64,000 nucleotides of DNA, taken from assembly GCF_027627455.1 (NCBI RefSeq), contig NZ_CP115483.1, positions 1,488,001-1,552,000 of the forward strand. Direction: 5' to 3'. Below the pieces are notes generated by a model, which made no database searches, was not told where the DNA came from, and saw only the letters and a list, made by a program, of their open reading frames with translations. Shown here in pieces: positions 27,401 through 36,074 of this stretch. The position numbers and the translations under genes were made by a program. This DNA is from Sphingobacterium sp. SYP-B4668 (lineage in GTDB: Bacteria; Bacteroidota; Bacteroidia; Sphingobacteriales; Sphingobacteriaceae). Position 1 is the stretch's first letter. Each line of letters opens with the position of its first letter.

Positions 27401-27591
27401 AAATTGGATATACCTTACCAAAATCTTGGTTGAACCAAGCCAACATACAGCAGCTTAGGCTTCACATCTCGGGTAGCAATCTTTTCACTTGGAGTAATTT
27501 GGATTATTTGGATCCGGAGATGCCAAGTGTCAATCAGGGATATTATCCACAACAGCGTATTTACGAATTTGGTCTATCCTTGACGTTTTAA
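24424..27591 (+). CDS. SusC/RagA-type TonB-dependent outer-membrane transporter (PUL A)
   Basis: 1055 aa. A signal peptide (ends AAHAQ) is followed by the carboxypeptidase-regulatory-like domain (about 43-120), the TonB box region (DEVIVVGYGQMKKASVTGAI), the plug with LQGRLPGLVTRQ, VRGYNTLTNNNPLVIVDG and AAIYGVRGANGVIMVTTKRG, and the 22-strand barrel ending in FGLSLTF. It lacks an N-terminal STN domain, so this locus is not wired to a FecR/ECF pair as PUL B is. It imports oligosaccharides together with the SusD lid encoded 163 bp downstream. The phosphoesterase, GDPD and DUF4434 genes precede it on the same strand, which is unusual since susC usually comes first. Confidence 0.95.
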   Translation: MKTLKKMQERGRKRFRYALLSKSLLLFCVVSFVLTAAHAQQSRIEGVVRRALDRQPLDGVTIRSTNQKVNAFSNSNGRFSLLAEGSSVRLSFTTIGYVSKDTVVKVGAGPIEILMNQDNSQLDEVIVVGYGQMKKASVTGAIAQVSGEELKQAPTANLSSMLQGRLPGLVTRQTSGQPGSDGASLTVRGYNTLTNNNPLVIVDGIEREFPQINPDEVESISILKDASAAIYGVRGANGVIMVTTKRGKAQKPTITYNGSYALSTNTSFPEFLNGRDYAYYYNKAQELDGVAEASRRFTTAEIDRITNGDPEGVYGNTNWFDLLFKNSAPTLTNNLTLNGGSDRYRYFVSAGAYNQDGIIDRTSYDRYNGRINFDADVLDNLKLTLNVAYRDDVRKEPGLSAGLGNSYASIFAQAMMSYPYLPAYNANGVPVGSLNPGNGNQNPIAARDLSGENSTRSNRLQTNLSLTYQVPGVSGLSLKVNGGYDKGYSMKKSYLLPYQLDVYNNSTKQYALGWARHANAGVASLNQWFSDSWQKTIQPSISYANKFGDHTVNALLLYEYMRTDNSGLSGGRRGYPITDIMDLTFGDEVIDDLVKGGHSMFSRAGYSFRFNYDYADKYLLEVLGRYDGSPLLPGETRWDIFPAVSAGWRISNEPFFRDNVSFVDNLKLRASVGKLGNDLIKKYQYLRVMEPSVNPVVLIGNTPSKSLNIYAVPNFDVRWETTMTYNGGVEASLWNGLLGVEADVFYRVTKDILQGQSGLRPPSFGEYFPEVVNSGIVDSRGFELILTHRKQINDFSYNVRGNLSFARSKVIETTEDANVPDHLRRTGKPVGLKYGFVADGFFQSQEEIDHSALFGPTRPGEIRLKDLNGDGRITWDQDWTVIGKGDLPEMMFGLNFSASYKGFDASAFFQGAALSDVALSGLYTNSGVHDNTFYTMPFYQDGNSPKYLVEKAWTPENPNATYPRLSTQSAQSGGKFSSFWIKDGSYLRLKAAQIGYTLPKSWLNQANIQQLRLHISGSNLFTWSNLDYLDPEMPSVNQGYYPQQRIYEFGLSLTF

Positions 27592-27666
27592 TTATGGCGA
27601 CACAGACTTTGCAATCACAGATGAACACAAAGTCGTATGAATGCAAAAATAATATACAGAAATAAG

Positions 27667-27729
27667 GTCATCCGAATGAATTTAGCTAAAGGATGACAAC
27701 AAATAATCAAATGGACCGCCGGTTGGCGG
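27667..27729 (+). other. two stem-loops in the susC-susD spacer of PUL A
   Basis: GTCATCC (27667-27673) pairs with GGATGAC (27691-27697), and CCGCC (27716-27720) with GGCGG (27725-27729) over a GGTT loop. Both are perfect. They lie between the susC stop and the susD start and may set the relative amounts of the two mRNAs by protecting or terminating transcripts. Confidence 0.45.
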
Positions 27730-27754
27730 ATCACGAAATAATTAAAAAATAGAT

Positions 27755-29338
27755 ATGAAATTCAAACATATATTTTGGACTCTTTCGATGGCGACCGTCA
27801 TTACAGTGAGTAGCTGTACAATCGAGCCTGAATTGACAGATGTCTTTTCCGAAAAAGTTGCTTGGAACAGTGAAGCCAATGTGGAATTATCATTGAATAA
27901 ATTCTACCCATTAATTGGGCAGACCTACTATTCTGCTCATGTCAATCAAGATGCCTATGCCGATTTGCTCAAGAAAAATACGCCCAATGACGAAGTCAAT
28001 CTACTCATATTAGGGTCTTCTTCCATCACTCCGGGAGCCAATGCGCTCGATAATTGGGCATGGAGTTATTTATGGATTCGTCATTGTAACGAATTTTTGG
28101 ACGGATTACATACAAAAGGGACCGGTCTTCCTTCGGAATTCTACCAGCGGGCCGAAGGCGAGGTGCTATTTTTCAGAGCCTATGTATACTTTGAGTTGGC
28201 CAAGCGATACGGCGCTAGTGTCATCTTATACGACGGCTTGAGCGATGATATTGGCAAATCCGTGAGTACTCCCGAGCAAGTCTGGGATTTTATAGCTGCT
28301 GATTTGGACAAAGCCGCAGCACAGTTGCCGGCTACCGTTCCCGCTACAAAGCGAGGAAAGGTGACCAAAGGGGCTGCATTAGGACTTAAAGCTAGGGCGA
28401 TGTTATATGCCAAGCGTTGGAAGGCATCCTCTGACGCAGTGGTTGCTTTGCAGGCATTAAATCTGTATGATTTATATCCCGACTATGCGAAATTATTTAA
28501 TCAGCGTCGTAGCGAAGGTACGGATAATAAGGAAAGCGTGCTGGAGTTTGGGTTTTTGACGCCTAATTTTACCTATTCATTTGACTACTTCTTCGGGCCA
28601 CCATTGGATGGGGGATATGCGCAGATCAGCCCGACTGATAATTTGGTGAGGGAATACCAAATGGCAGATGGGTCTAATTTCAGTTGGAGTAATCCGACCC
28701 ATGCCGCCAATCCCTACGAAGGAAGAGAGCCTCGTTTTTATGCCTCCATTTTATATAATGGGGCACCTTGGAAGGGACGGACAATGGAAACTTTCGAAGG
28801 GTCAAAAGACGGGTATGCTGTAGGTGGTGGTACCACGTCCACAGGCTATTATATGCGCAAACTATTTGATGAGAAGCTAACCGATCTGGGACGGGGAGAG
28901 TTGACATTTTATTTTATGCGCTATGCTGAGGTGTTGTTGATCCAGGCGGAGGCTCTTGCTGAACAAGGACAGCTTGTATTAGGTGTCGAGGCTTTGAACA
29001 AGGTGCGACGTCGGGCTGGCTTTACGACTGACCTAGCTGCCACGAATAAGAACCATTTATTGGATTTGATTCGTCATGAGCGTATGGTTGAGTTGGCTTT
29101 TGAAGGGCATCGTTATTGGGATTTGAGACGCTGGGGACTTGCTACGACTTTGCTCAATGGAACACATGTTGAAGGGGTCAAGATTACGAAAGCGGCGGAA
29201 GGTAAATTTAATTATCAATTGGTTGATGCGGATAACGGACGGACACGAGTGTATCCTGAAAAATATAATCGTTTCCCAATTCCTATCGCTGAGATTCAGC
29301 GCAATCCGAATATTCAACAATTTGACGAGTGGAAGTAA
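27755..29338 (+). CDS. SusD/RagB-type surface lipoprotein (PUL A)
   Basis: 527 aa. Lipoprotein signal with C21 (VITVSSC). The SusD fold is recognisable: an N-terminal all-helical tetratricopeptide-like half (GEVLFFRAYVYFELAKRYG at about 134-152, KGAALGLKARAMLYAKRW) and C-terminal blocks RYAEVLLIQAEALAEQG, HERMVELAFEGHRYWDLRRWG and YNRFPIPIAEIQRNPNI. It sits on the outer surface as the lid of the SusC channel and binds the glycan. The helices matching the TPR part are well conserved while the middle, where ligand binding occurs, is not informative about the substrate. Confidence 0.95.
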   Translation: MKFKHIFWTLSMATVITVSSCTIEPELTDVFSEKVAWNSEANVELSLNKFYPLIGQTYYSAHVNQDAYADLLKKNTPNDEVNLLILGSSSITPGANALDNWAWSYLWIRHCNEFLDGLHTKGTGLPSEFYQRAEGEVLFFRAYVYFELAKRYGASVILYDGLSDDIGKSVSTPEQVWDFIAADLDKAAAQLPATVPATKRGKVTKGAALGLKARAMLYAKRWKASSDAVVALQALNLYDLYPDYAKLFNQRRSEGTDNKESVLEFGFLTPNFTYSFDYFFGPPLDGGYAQISPTDNLVREYQMADGSNFSWSNPTHAANPYEGREPRFYASILYNGAPWKGRTMETFEGSKDGYAVGGGTTSTGYYMRKLFDEKLTDLGRGELTFYFMRYAEVLLIQAEALAEQGQLVLGVEALNKVRRRAGFTTDLAATNKNHLLDLIRHERMVELAFEGHRYWDLRRWGLATTLLNGTHVEGVKITKAAEGKFNYQLVDADNGRTRVYPEKYNRFPIPIAEIQRNPNIQQFDEWK

Positions 29339-29492
29339 GGTAAATGATATAAGCAATGGAACCTGTTATGTATATATCGCGTGCTAACAGAAGCTAATTG
29401 TTGGCTTGGTTACACAACATGAGATCATACAGGTGTGAAGCCAGCGGTATACCACAAGGTTGCATTGCTTTTTTAACGCAATTTGTATTCTA

Positions 29493-30890
29493 ATGAAAAG
29501 ATTAATAACATATACGCTTATAGCGAACATGGCACTTGTATTGGGCTCGTGTCAAAAAGTGGAGTTGCATAAAGGTACCAAATTCGACAAAGGTCTTTTG
29601 AATTTTATGCTGACCATTCCTGGGCAAACTTCTGAATATACAGCCCGGCAATTGGGACCTTATGCCAATGGTGATACCATTTATGTAGAAGTCCCTACGA
29701 CAGAAGATGATCCTTTGGATTTGTCGCAATTACGAGCTACTGCCAGTTTAGAGAATAACGCGACTGTAGAGCCCGCCCTTACTGGCATAATGGATTTTAC
29801 CAAACCCTTGGATATACGCGTTACTGATGGAGATGGAAATGTCAAGCAGCATGTCATCAAGGCAGTAGCTACTCTTCCACGGACGACCTTTAAAAAATTG
29901 TGGTTTAATACGTCGGATCAGCTAGGAGTGTTGCGGACCAATATCTCGGGTTTTGCCGTGGTTAAGGACAAGTTGCTAGTCGCAGATTTCTCAGGAGGAA
30001 GTCTAGGGGCGACTGTGGGGGTACGCGTTTACAATGCTAACGACGGAAGCTTTGTGAAGACAATCCCAGCTCCAACGACCTTTTGTATGCAAGTAGTTGC
30101 TGATGATGCCGATCATTTTATTGTCAACAGGTACAATATCTACAGTGCAGGTTTAATGCTGTATTACTATGAAGATATCGATAGTGATCCTAAGCTTATC
30201 CTCGATTATACGGCAGCGGCTGGAGCACCGGTAGAGTTAGGGCGCAAAGTGACAGTAATAGGTAACTTGAAACAAGGTAAAGCCTATGTATATGCTACAG
30301 CTCCAGCAGTCAATAATCAGATTTACTATTGGGAGTTTAATGACGGTGTCGTGAAAGATAGCAATCCGACGGTGATTCGTTACGCAGCGGCAGAACCATG
30401 GACGTATGCTACCGTGCAACGCAAATCCCTAGAAGCCAATTCGGACCATTACCTAACATATTGCAATTATGTCGCCTCGGATGCCAACCGTGAAAAAGGA
30501 AGTCGTTTTGTACAATTTTCTCCCACCATGGATGTCATCGAAATGGCACCTTCCAATCATTACTATAAAGTTCTGGATTTTGAAGTATTTACAGTAGATG
30601 GCAATCAATTCATGGCCATGTTGACGCAAGGCTTTTTTGCCTGGGATGCAACGCATGTTAAGGTATATGATATTACCGATCCATCCAAAATGACTTTGGT
30701 AGCCCAGTCAAGCGGCTATAGAGATTTTATGCTCTTCGAGTCTGATGCATATGGTGGTACCAACTACAATAGGTACGGTGATATAGATGTTCGTGTCGTT
30801 GGTAAAAAGATTTCAATCTATGCCACTATGGCTACTAATGATAAGGCTTACGCTGGTGTCATGGCCTATGAAATGAAATACAACCGCTAG
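29493..30890 (+). CDS. surface lipoprotein with DUF5018-like N-terminus, possible glycan-binding protein
   Basis: 465 aa from the ATG at 29493; residues added by the upstream ATG at 29460 do not fit a signal peptide. Lipobox VLGSC near residue 20. An N-terminal beta domain (about 25-120, NFMLTIPGQT to KQHVIKAVATLP) resembles DUF5018. The rest (about 130-465) consists of repeated beta strands reminiscent of a propeller (FAVVKDKLLVADFSGG, VVADDADHFIVNRYN, DFEVFTVDGNQFMAML). Position directly after susD is that of SusE-like surface glycan-binding proteins, and that is the proposed role. No catalytic motif was recognised. Confidence 0.65.
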   Translation: MKRLITYTLIANMALVLGSCQKVELHKGTKFDKGLLNFMLTIPGQTSEYTARQLGPYANGDTIYVEVPTTEDDPLDLSQLRATASLENNATVEPALTGIMDFTKPLDIRVTDGDGNVKQHVIKAVATLPRTTFKKLWFNTSDQLGVLRTNISGFAVVKDKLLVADFSGGSLGATVGVRVYNANDGSFVKTIPAPTTFCMQVVADDADHFIVNRYNIYSAGLMLYYYEDIDSDPKLILDYTAAAGAPVELGRKVTVIGNLKQGKAYVYATAPAVNNQIYYWEFNDGVVKDSNPTVIRYAAAEPWTYATVQRKSLEANSDHYLTYCNYVASDANREKGSRFVQFSPTMDVIEMAPSNHYYKVLDFEVFTVDGNQFMAMLTQGFFAWDATHVKVYDITDPSKMTLVAQSSGYRDFMLFESDAYGGTNYNRYGDIDVRVVGKKISIYATMATNDKAYAGVMAYEMKYNR

Positions 30891-30906
30891 TTTAGCAAAT
30901 TCACTA

Positions 30907-30947
30907 TGCTGCTTTATTCGTGATGTTGATCAAGGAATAAAGCAGCA
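30907..30947 (+). other. 13-bp perfect intercistronic stem-loop
   Basis: TGCTGCTTTATTC (30907-30919) pairs perfectly with GAATAAAGCAGCA (30935-30947) over a 15-nt loop. No T run follows and the next start codon is 13 bp away, so a role in mRNA stability or in translation of the esterase gene is more likely than full termination. Confidence 0.5.
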
Positions 30948-30960
30948 ATTTAACGAAATT

Positions 30961-32064
30961 ATGGTTCATAGATGTATAAGTATAATAATGATTTGGGCCC
31001 TCGCGCTCACGGGTTTTTCTCAAGACGGAAAAGCAAAGAGGATACCCGCCAATTCTGTTAGTATCACCTATTTGGGGCGGACACTTATCGGTGATGGTGG
31101 AGAGGTAACATTTGATTGGCCAGGGACCTATTTTCAGTTTATGCTAACGGGTGAATCTTGTTCCATGCGAGCTTCTGATACGGGTGAAAGCTATTATAAT
31201 GTTTTTGCAGATGGTCAGTTGGTCAATCAGATCATGATTTCTAGCCGGGATACGACTGTTCAGCTTGTGTCTAAGCTGAACAAAAAAAAGGCTCATCACA
31301 TTATCGTTCAGAAAAAATCTGAAGGAGAGTTTGGCAGGACGACTCTTCATGAATTTGTCGTGGGGAAAGATGCTGTTATCAAGCAGTACCTGAACAAACG
31401 CAGTCGTTTTATTGAATTTATCGGCGATTCTTACACCGTTGGATATGGTACAGATGGAAAGCACCGTGACGAGCCATTTGCTGTAGCTACAGAAAATGCA
31501 AACAAGACTTATGCGCGCATGGTCGCAGATTATTTTGATGCTGACTATGCTTTGATAGCGCATTCGGGGCGTGGAGCTGCCCGAAATTATGGAGATTCGC
31601 TTACCCAGTCGGCATATACAATGAAAAATGCGATGATGAATACGCTAAATAGTGATACATCAACTCGTTACTCCTTTGCACAGTACAAGCCTGATCTCGT
31701 TGTTATTAATTTGGGGATTAATGATTTTTCTACCTTTCCTAATCCCTCTCAATTGGAGTTTCAAGAAGCTTATAGACGTATTATCAACCAAGTGCAACAT
31801 GCGTATGGTTCTAAAGTAAAGATACTATGTGTTATTCCTTATTTAGGAGGTGCATTGGAGCAATATATCAATAATTTGGTTGCCGATCTGAAAGATCCTA
31901 ATATAGGAGCGACCGCTTCATTGCGTGGGGTAATCAATAGCGACTCGGATATGGGAGCAGCGTGGCATCCCGGATACGCAGGACATCAAAAAATGGCCAC
32001 GTTTATGATTCCATACGTCTCTACCTTTACAGGTTGGCAGATGGAAGATAGGTTTATTAAATAG
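30961..32064 (+). CDS. CE2-like SGNH carbohydrate esterase, secreted
   Basis: 367 aa. Signal peptide (ends TGFSQ), N-terminal jelly-roll domain (about 30-140) and a C-terminal SGNH hydrolase domain. This two-domain order is that of CE2 esterases. Catalytic blocks: FIGDSYTVGYG (nucleophile S157), HSGRGAARNYGD, NLGINDF (N254) and AAWHPGYAGH (H336). CE2 enzymes remove acetyl groups from xylose, mannose or glucose residues. In this operon the likely job is to deacylate the imported or surface-bound glycan before the hydrolases act. The acyl group and sugar are not determined. Confidence 0.82.
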   Translation: MVHRCISIIMIWALALTGFSQDGKAKRIPANSVSITYLGRTLIGDGGEVTFDWPGTYFQFMLTGESCSMRASDTGESYYNVFADGQLVNQIMISSRDTTVQLVSKLNKKKAHHIIVQKKSEGEFGRTTLHEFVVGKDAVIKQYLNKRSRFIEFIGDSYTVGYGTDGKHRDEPFAVATENANKTYARMVADYFDADYALIAHSGRGAARNYGDSLTQSAYTMKNAMMNTLNSDTSTRYSFAQYKPDLVVINLGINDFSTFPNPSQLEFQEAYRRIINQVQHAYGSKVKILCVIPYLGGALEQYINNLVADLKDPNIGATASLRGVINSDSDMGAAWHPGYAGHQKMATFMIPYVSTFTGWQMEDRFIK

Positions 32065-32085
32065 ATTCATTAAAAAAATTAGATT

Positions 32086-33432
32086 ATGCGAATTGGATTA
32101 TTAAAAATATTAGCTTGTCTTTACCTTATTGTTCTATGCGGTTGTAAGACCTCCCCACCTAGCCCCAAAGACAAGCCAGGGGGAGAGGGTGATGACGATC
32201 ACACAAATCAAGTTTTTGTCGAAACTGACCAATTGAAGAAAATAAAAGGTAACTCTATTCAAATCGATCCAAGTGTACTCTATCAACAGGAGATTTCGCC
32301 AGAAAGATTGATTGCCGATTTGAAGATGGCAAATATCAAATCTGTTCATTTTTTTATCGCTGGTTTTTGGGATGGTAGCAAAAATGACCAACTGCTACGT
32401 CCCGAATATCTTACCGCTTTAAAAAAGGAGGGAATTGGTATTTGGATTATGTTGCTGGGAAATTGTATATACGGTACATCTACACTGCCAAAAGAATGGC
32501 ACATGGAGTTTTTGACACCCTATCCAAGTCAGGGCATTAGTTTTTACTCTTTTCATCGCCCCGAATTTGTAGATTGGCAAGTCAATAGGGTAAAGCAGAT
32601 TCTTCAGAATTATGAAATAGAAGGGGTTGAATTTGCAGAAAGCTACTTTCCAGAATGGAAGACGCTAGCCGGAAATGGTTTTTACGGAGACATAAGCCTT
32701 TTTGCTCGTAAAAAATTCACAGAAAAATATGTAGGCAGCAATTCAGCGACTTTATCCTTTGATTTTATTCGAAAAGATATCACACTTTACAACAAATGGG
32801 TAGACTTTAGGGTTGATGCCATTCTCCAATTCAATAAAAGGATAAAAGCTGCGGTCAAGGAAGTGGCGCCAGATGTATTGTATGCGGCATGGGGTATGGG
32901 TGTACGCAACGGCACAATGGGTGAGATCCGAGAACATTTCGGCTTGGACATGATTCAGTTGGTGAAGGATGTGCAGCCGGATATCATGGTCTTGCAGACA
33001 TCGGCACAAGATTGGTTGGATCCCCAATTGCCGTACGACTATCTTAAAGAATATGCGGCCTTGACCAAAGCTATACAAGCAGCCAATCCTAAGGTTGCCT
33101 TAAGTATTCAGGCAGACATAGTTTCCTTGGGATATAGTGATCCTAAGGTTGCAAAAAGATTCCCAGAGTGGTGGTTACGCTTTTTTGATTTCTCTTTGAA
33201 ATCAGGTTACTATACCAACACGGCCTATGAATACGCTTTTTCCAAAAAAGATGGAATATGGCTTAAGGAAAATCTGTCCGATCGTACGCCCCGTAAACTT
33301 TATAAAGATGCATCCCTACAAGCGGAGGTCTTAGCTGAGGCGGTAGTACCATTAGCGCTGGTGCAGACACAGGGAGACCACTGGAAAATGGTCTATACCG
33401 AAAAGGGATTAGGTTGGTTTTATCTTAATTAA
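32086..33432 (+). CDS. TIM-barrel lipoprotein, putative glycoside hydrolase of unknown family
   Basis: 448 aa with a lipoprotein signal (VLCGC, C about 20) and a short proline- and acid-rich linker. The following domain looks like a (beta/alpha)8 barrel: IKSVHFFIAGFWDG, GIGIWIMLLGN, IEGVEFAESYFPEW (an acidic strand end typical of retaining hydrolases), VLYAAWGMGVRNG, PDIMVLQTSAQDW, VALSIQADI and SGYYTNTAYEYAF. The general order resembles GH10-like or GHL barrels, but I do not recognise the family. It follows the esterase by 21 bp and is clearly part of PUL A; surface endo-hydrolysis or binding is the natural guess. Confidence 0.6.
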   Translation: MRIGLLKILACLYLIVLCGCKTSPPSPKDKPGGEGDDDHTNQVFVETDQLKKIKGNSIQIDPSVLYQQEISPERLIADLKMANIKSVHFFIAGFWDGSKNDQLLRPEYLTALKKEGIGIWIMLLGNCIYGTSTLPKEWHMEFLTPYPSQGISFYSFHRPEFVDWQVNRVKQILQNYEIEGVEFAESYFPEWKTLAGNGFYGDISLFARKKFTEKYVGSNSATLSFDFIRKDITLYNKWVDFRVDAILQFNKRIKAAVKEVAPDVLYAAWGMGVRNGTMGEIREHFGLDMIQLVKDVQPDIMVLQTSAQDWLDPQLPYDYLKEYAALTKAIQAANPKVALSIQADIVSLGYSDPKVAKRFPEWWLRFFDFSLKSGYYTNTAYEYAFSKKDGIWLKENLSDRTPRKLYKDASLQAEVLAEAVVPLALVQTQGDHWKMVYTEKGLGWFYLN

Positions 33433-33516
33433 TCAATTTCAAAATGCGATTCTTTATAACCTGTGATATGGGTTGTATATTGCGAACACAAATTTTAAAA
33501 CAAATCCCTAATATAT

Positions 33517-35046
33517 ATGAAATTATATTCTCGTAAAACATGCTTTTCCTTCCTTATGTTATTGCTCGGCCTGTTCAGTAGTCAGATTCAGGCACAGACC
33601 GTAAAGCCGTTGAAGGGAAGCTGGATTAATCTTCCTTACCAGGACGTACGGAACAAGTATATGAATCCGGCTCATGTAGATTATATGAGACCCGAGTTTT
33701 GGAAAACAAAGATGGCAGAATACGCCCAAATGGGACTTTCTTATATTGTCATTATGGCGGTGGCCAACGATCAGAAATCTTTTTATCCATCTCAATTTAT
33801 GTCACCAGCCTATCCAGAGGGGCAACAGAGCCCTGTTGAGGCGATTATGGAAGCTGCGGATAAGCACAATATGCACGTATTCATGAGCTGCGGATGGGCT
33901 ATCGATCAAGATGACAATATTCGCGACCCTAAGATCAAGATGCTCCAACAGCAGATCATGCAAGAGACGGCGACGCTTTTTGGTAAGTATAAGTCCTTTT
34001 ACGGTTGGTATCTACCAGTTGAAGATAGCATGGAACCCATTCTTCCAGAGCAAGCTATTGAAGCTGCCAATGCAATGGCAATCACGGCTCGTAGTTTGAC
34101 ACCCAATAAGAAAATTATGATATCCCCTTATGGTATTTGCCATGCGGATATCGACAATCCAAAGTTTGCAGAACAGATTAAAAAATTGAAAGTAGACATT
34201 ATTGCTTATCAGGATGAGATCGGATGTGTACGTGAACCCATGCCTATACCAAGGATGAAAGCCAATTTTAAAAAACTAGGGCAGATACATAAAGAGACTG
34301 GGATTCAATTTTGGTCCAATGTTGAATCTTTCACATGGGAGCGCGAGGACAACTCTCGTGAATCCGCCTTGATTCCAGCAGCCTTCCCGCGATATTTATC
34401 CCAAATTGTAGGCGCTTCCATGGCTGGAGCTGAGCAGGTTATTAGCTTTTCGGTCTATGGGATTATAGACGATGTCAAGTCTAGTATGCCTATCGGGCAA
34501 CCAATTGAGTCGGCTCAGTCATTCGTTGACTTTACGGAATGGCAGCAAGGTAAGGGACGTTGGCCTTTACTGGAAAGGACGTTCAAAGGAGACGTGCAGC
34601 ACGAGGGAGTAGGGGCTAGAGTGACTTACGAAACAAAGCCTTCCCAGACCTACAATAGCGGTAGCTTGACGGATTCTCGACTTGGACAGGAAGATTATAG
34701 ACAGAGCCAATGGGTAGGTTTTGAGAATGGAAAAATGAGCCTTGTCCTTGATTTAAAGAAACAGGTCTCCCTACGATCGTTGGCTGCTAGATTTTTACAA
34801 TATCGTCCTTCGAATATCGCTTTGCCTAATACTGTGGATTTTTACGTTTCGACAAATGGGAAAACTTTTGAAAAGGTCAAAACTGTGGTCATGCATGCTT
34901 CAAAGAATGATCGTCATGACTGTTGGATTGATATCGCTTTGGCCGACAGTTTCGATATGGAAGCGCGCTATATTAAGGTGGTAGCTAACCAAGATGTTGC
35001 CGCCAATATCTTGTGTGATGAGATTTTAGTCAATGTAACGAAGTAG
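33517..35046 (+). CDS. DUF4434-like TIM-barrel protein with C-terminal discoidin-like domain
   Basis: 509 aa, signal peptide ending at IQAQT. Residues about 30-345 parallel the barrel of the protein at 22912-24324: GLSYIVIMAVAN, DKHNMHVFMSCGW, YKSFYGWYLPVEDS, KKIMISPYG, VDIIAYQDEIG and FWSNVESFTWE match strand for strand. The C-terminal 130 residues (DSRLGQEDYRQSQWVGFENG, VDFYVSTNGKTFEKV, ARYIKVVANQD) look like an F5/8 type C (CBM32-like) sugar-binding domain. The two DUF4434-like proteins flank the rest of the operon and probably act on different parts of the same polymer. A strong terminator follows. Confidence 0.72.
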   Translation: MKLYSRKTCFSFLMLLLGLFSSQIQAQTVKPLKGSWINLPYQDVRNKYMNPAHVDYMRPEFWKTKMAEYAQMGLSYIVIMAVANDQKSFYPSQFMSPAYPEGQQSPVEAIMEAADKHNMHVFMSCGWAIDQDDNIRDPKIKMLQQQIMQETATLFGKYKSFYGWYLPVEDSMEPILPEQAIEAANAMAITARSLTPNKKIMISPYGICHADIDNPKFAEQIKKLKVDIIAYQDEIGCVREPMPIPRMKANFKKLGQIHKETGIQFWSNVESFTWEREDNSRESALIPAAFPRYLSQIVGASMAGAEQVISFSVYGIIDDVKSSMPIGQPIESAQSFVDFTEWQQGKGRWPLLERTFKGDVQHEGVGARVTYETKPSQTYNSGSLTDSRLGQEDYRQSQWVGFENGKMSLVLDLKKQVSLRSLAARFLQYRPSNIALPNTVDFYVSTNGKTFEKVKTVVMHASKNDRHDCWIDIALADSFDMEARYIKVVANQDVAANILCDEILVNVTK

Positions 35047-35069
35047 TTGACTGTTTCATTAGCTTCAAG

Positions 35070-35104
35070 GGAGCACTTGGCGATACCCCAAGTGTTCCTT
35101 TTTT
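35070..35104 (+). terminator. Rho-independent terminator ending PUL A
   Basis: An 11-bp stem (35070-35080 with 35088-35098, one G-T pair) is followed by six Ts, 24 nt after the last stop codon. Together with the terminator at 20205 it delimits PUL A as 20423-35046. Confidence 0.85.
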
Positions 35105-35243
35105 CTGTTTGGATTACCTTAAGTAAGGCTTTCCAATTGATTGCCTAGGTAGCTCACAATAGTGCGGCTTATCTGCATATCTTAAGTTCTTGCTGAAGAA
35201 ACTGATAATGTTAAGGACGCTATCACAGTTTGGGCTTTTAACA

Positions 35244-36074
35244 CTATCCATTTTTGTAAATCAAATTTTGCAAAAGTCGTTGCAAACGTTTAGTAATAGG
35301 TCCTGCCTGTGGGGCAAATTCCTTATATCCCAATACGGATGTCACAGGTGTTATATTTTTGGTAGTAGAGCTGATAAATGCTTCTGATGCACATTTCAAA
35401 TCCTGTAAATTGATATCCCGGACTTCCACATCTATTTCAGTAGACGCCAGCTCTAGAATCTTTTTACGGGTGATACCTTGTAAGACGTCATCGGCCGGAG
35501 AAAGCAGTTTGCCCTCTGGACTTATCAAAAAGAAGTTGGCGCGTGGACATTCGGAGATTAACCCATCTTGTACATACACCACATCATCGGCACCTTGTGA
35601 TTTCGCTGCTTTTAGCGCATGTATCCCCATGACATAATCAATCGATTTGACCTGACTGAAAGGGCGGTGATAGTCAAATGGTAATAATTTTAAGCCTTCT
35701 CGCTCTAAGGTGATGTTGCGTTTCAGCGGGTGCTGGCTGATAATTAAATTCGGTTCGGAGATACTGTACCCATCTGCGCTGTATCCTCCCGTTAATAGTA
35801 GTTTAATGCCCGAATCAGGCATGGCGTTGGCCCGCATCAATGTGTCGATTAGACTTTTGAGTTCCGTTTGGGAGTAGTTAACTGGCAGGTCCATCAAATT
35901 GGCCGATTGTTGAAAACGATTTAAGTTGTCTTCCAAAAAAATTGGGACACCCGCAACAGTTTTAAAATAATCGAAAATGCCGTATCCACGTACAATCGCT
36001 AGGTCATTAATGGATAATTGGGCTTCGCTCTCTGGAATTAGCTTTCCGTTGAAAATCACATGAGAAATTAGCAT
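35244..36074 (-). CDS. class IV (fold IV) PLP-dependent aminotransferase or lyase
   Basis: 276 aa, typical for fold-type IV enzymes (branched-chain or D-amino acid aminotransferase, aminodeoxychorismate lyase). The PLP lysine is K143 in QVKSIDYVMG, and the conserved downstream block is DGLISECPRANFFLI (E174) followed by LQGITRKKIL and the SSTTKNITPV phosphate-binding loop. The N-terminal RGYGIFDYFKTV block is also typical. The amino-acid specificity cannot be decided from these motifs. It stands alone between PUL A and a hypothetical gene, transcribed toward the PUL A terminator. Confidence 0.9.
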   Translation of the reverse strand: MLISHVIFNGKLIPESEAQLSINDLAIVRGYGIFDYFKTVAGVPIFLEDNLNRFQQSANLMDLPVNYSQTELKSLIDTLMRANAMPDSGIKLLLTGGYSADGYSISEPNLIISQHPLKRNITLEREGLKLLPFDYHRPFSQVKSIDYVMGIHALKAAKSQGADDVVYVQDGLISECPRANFFLISPEGKLLSPADDVLQGITRKKILELASTEIDVEVRDINLQDLKCASEAFISSTTKNITPVTSVLGYKEFAPQAGPITKRLQRLLQNLIYKNG

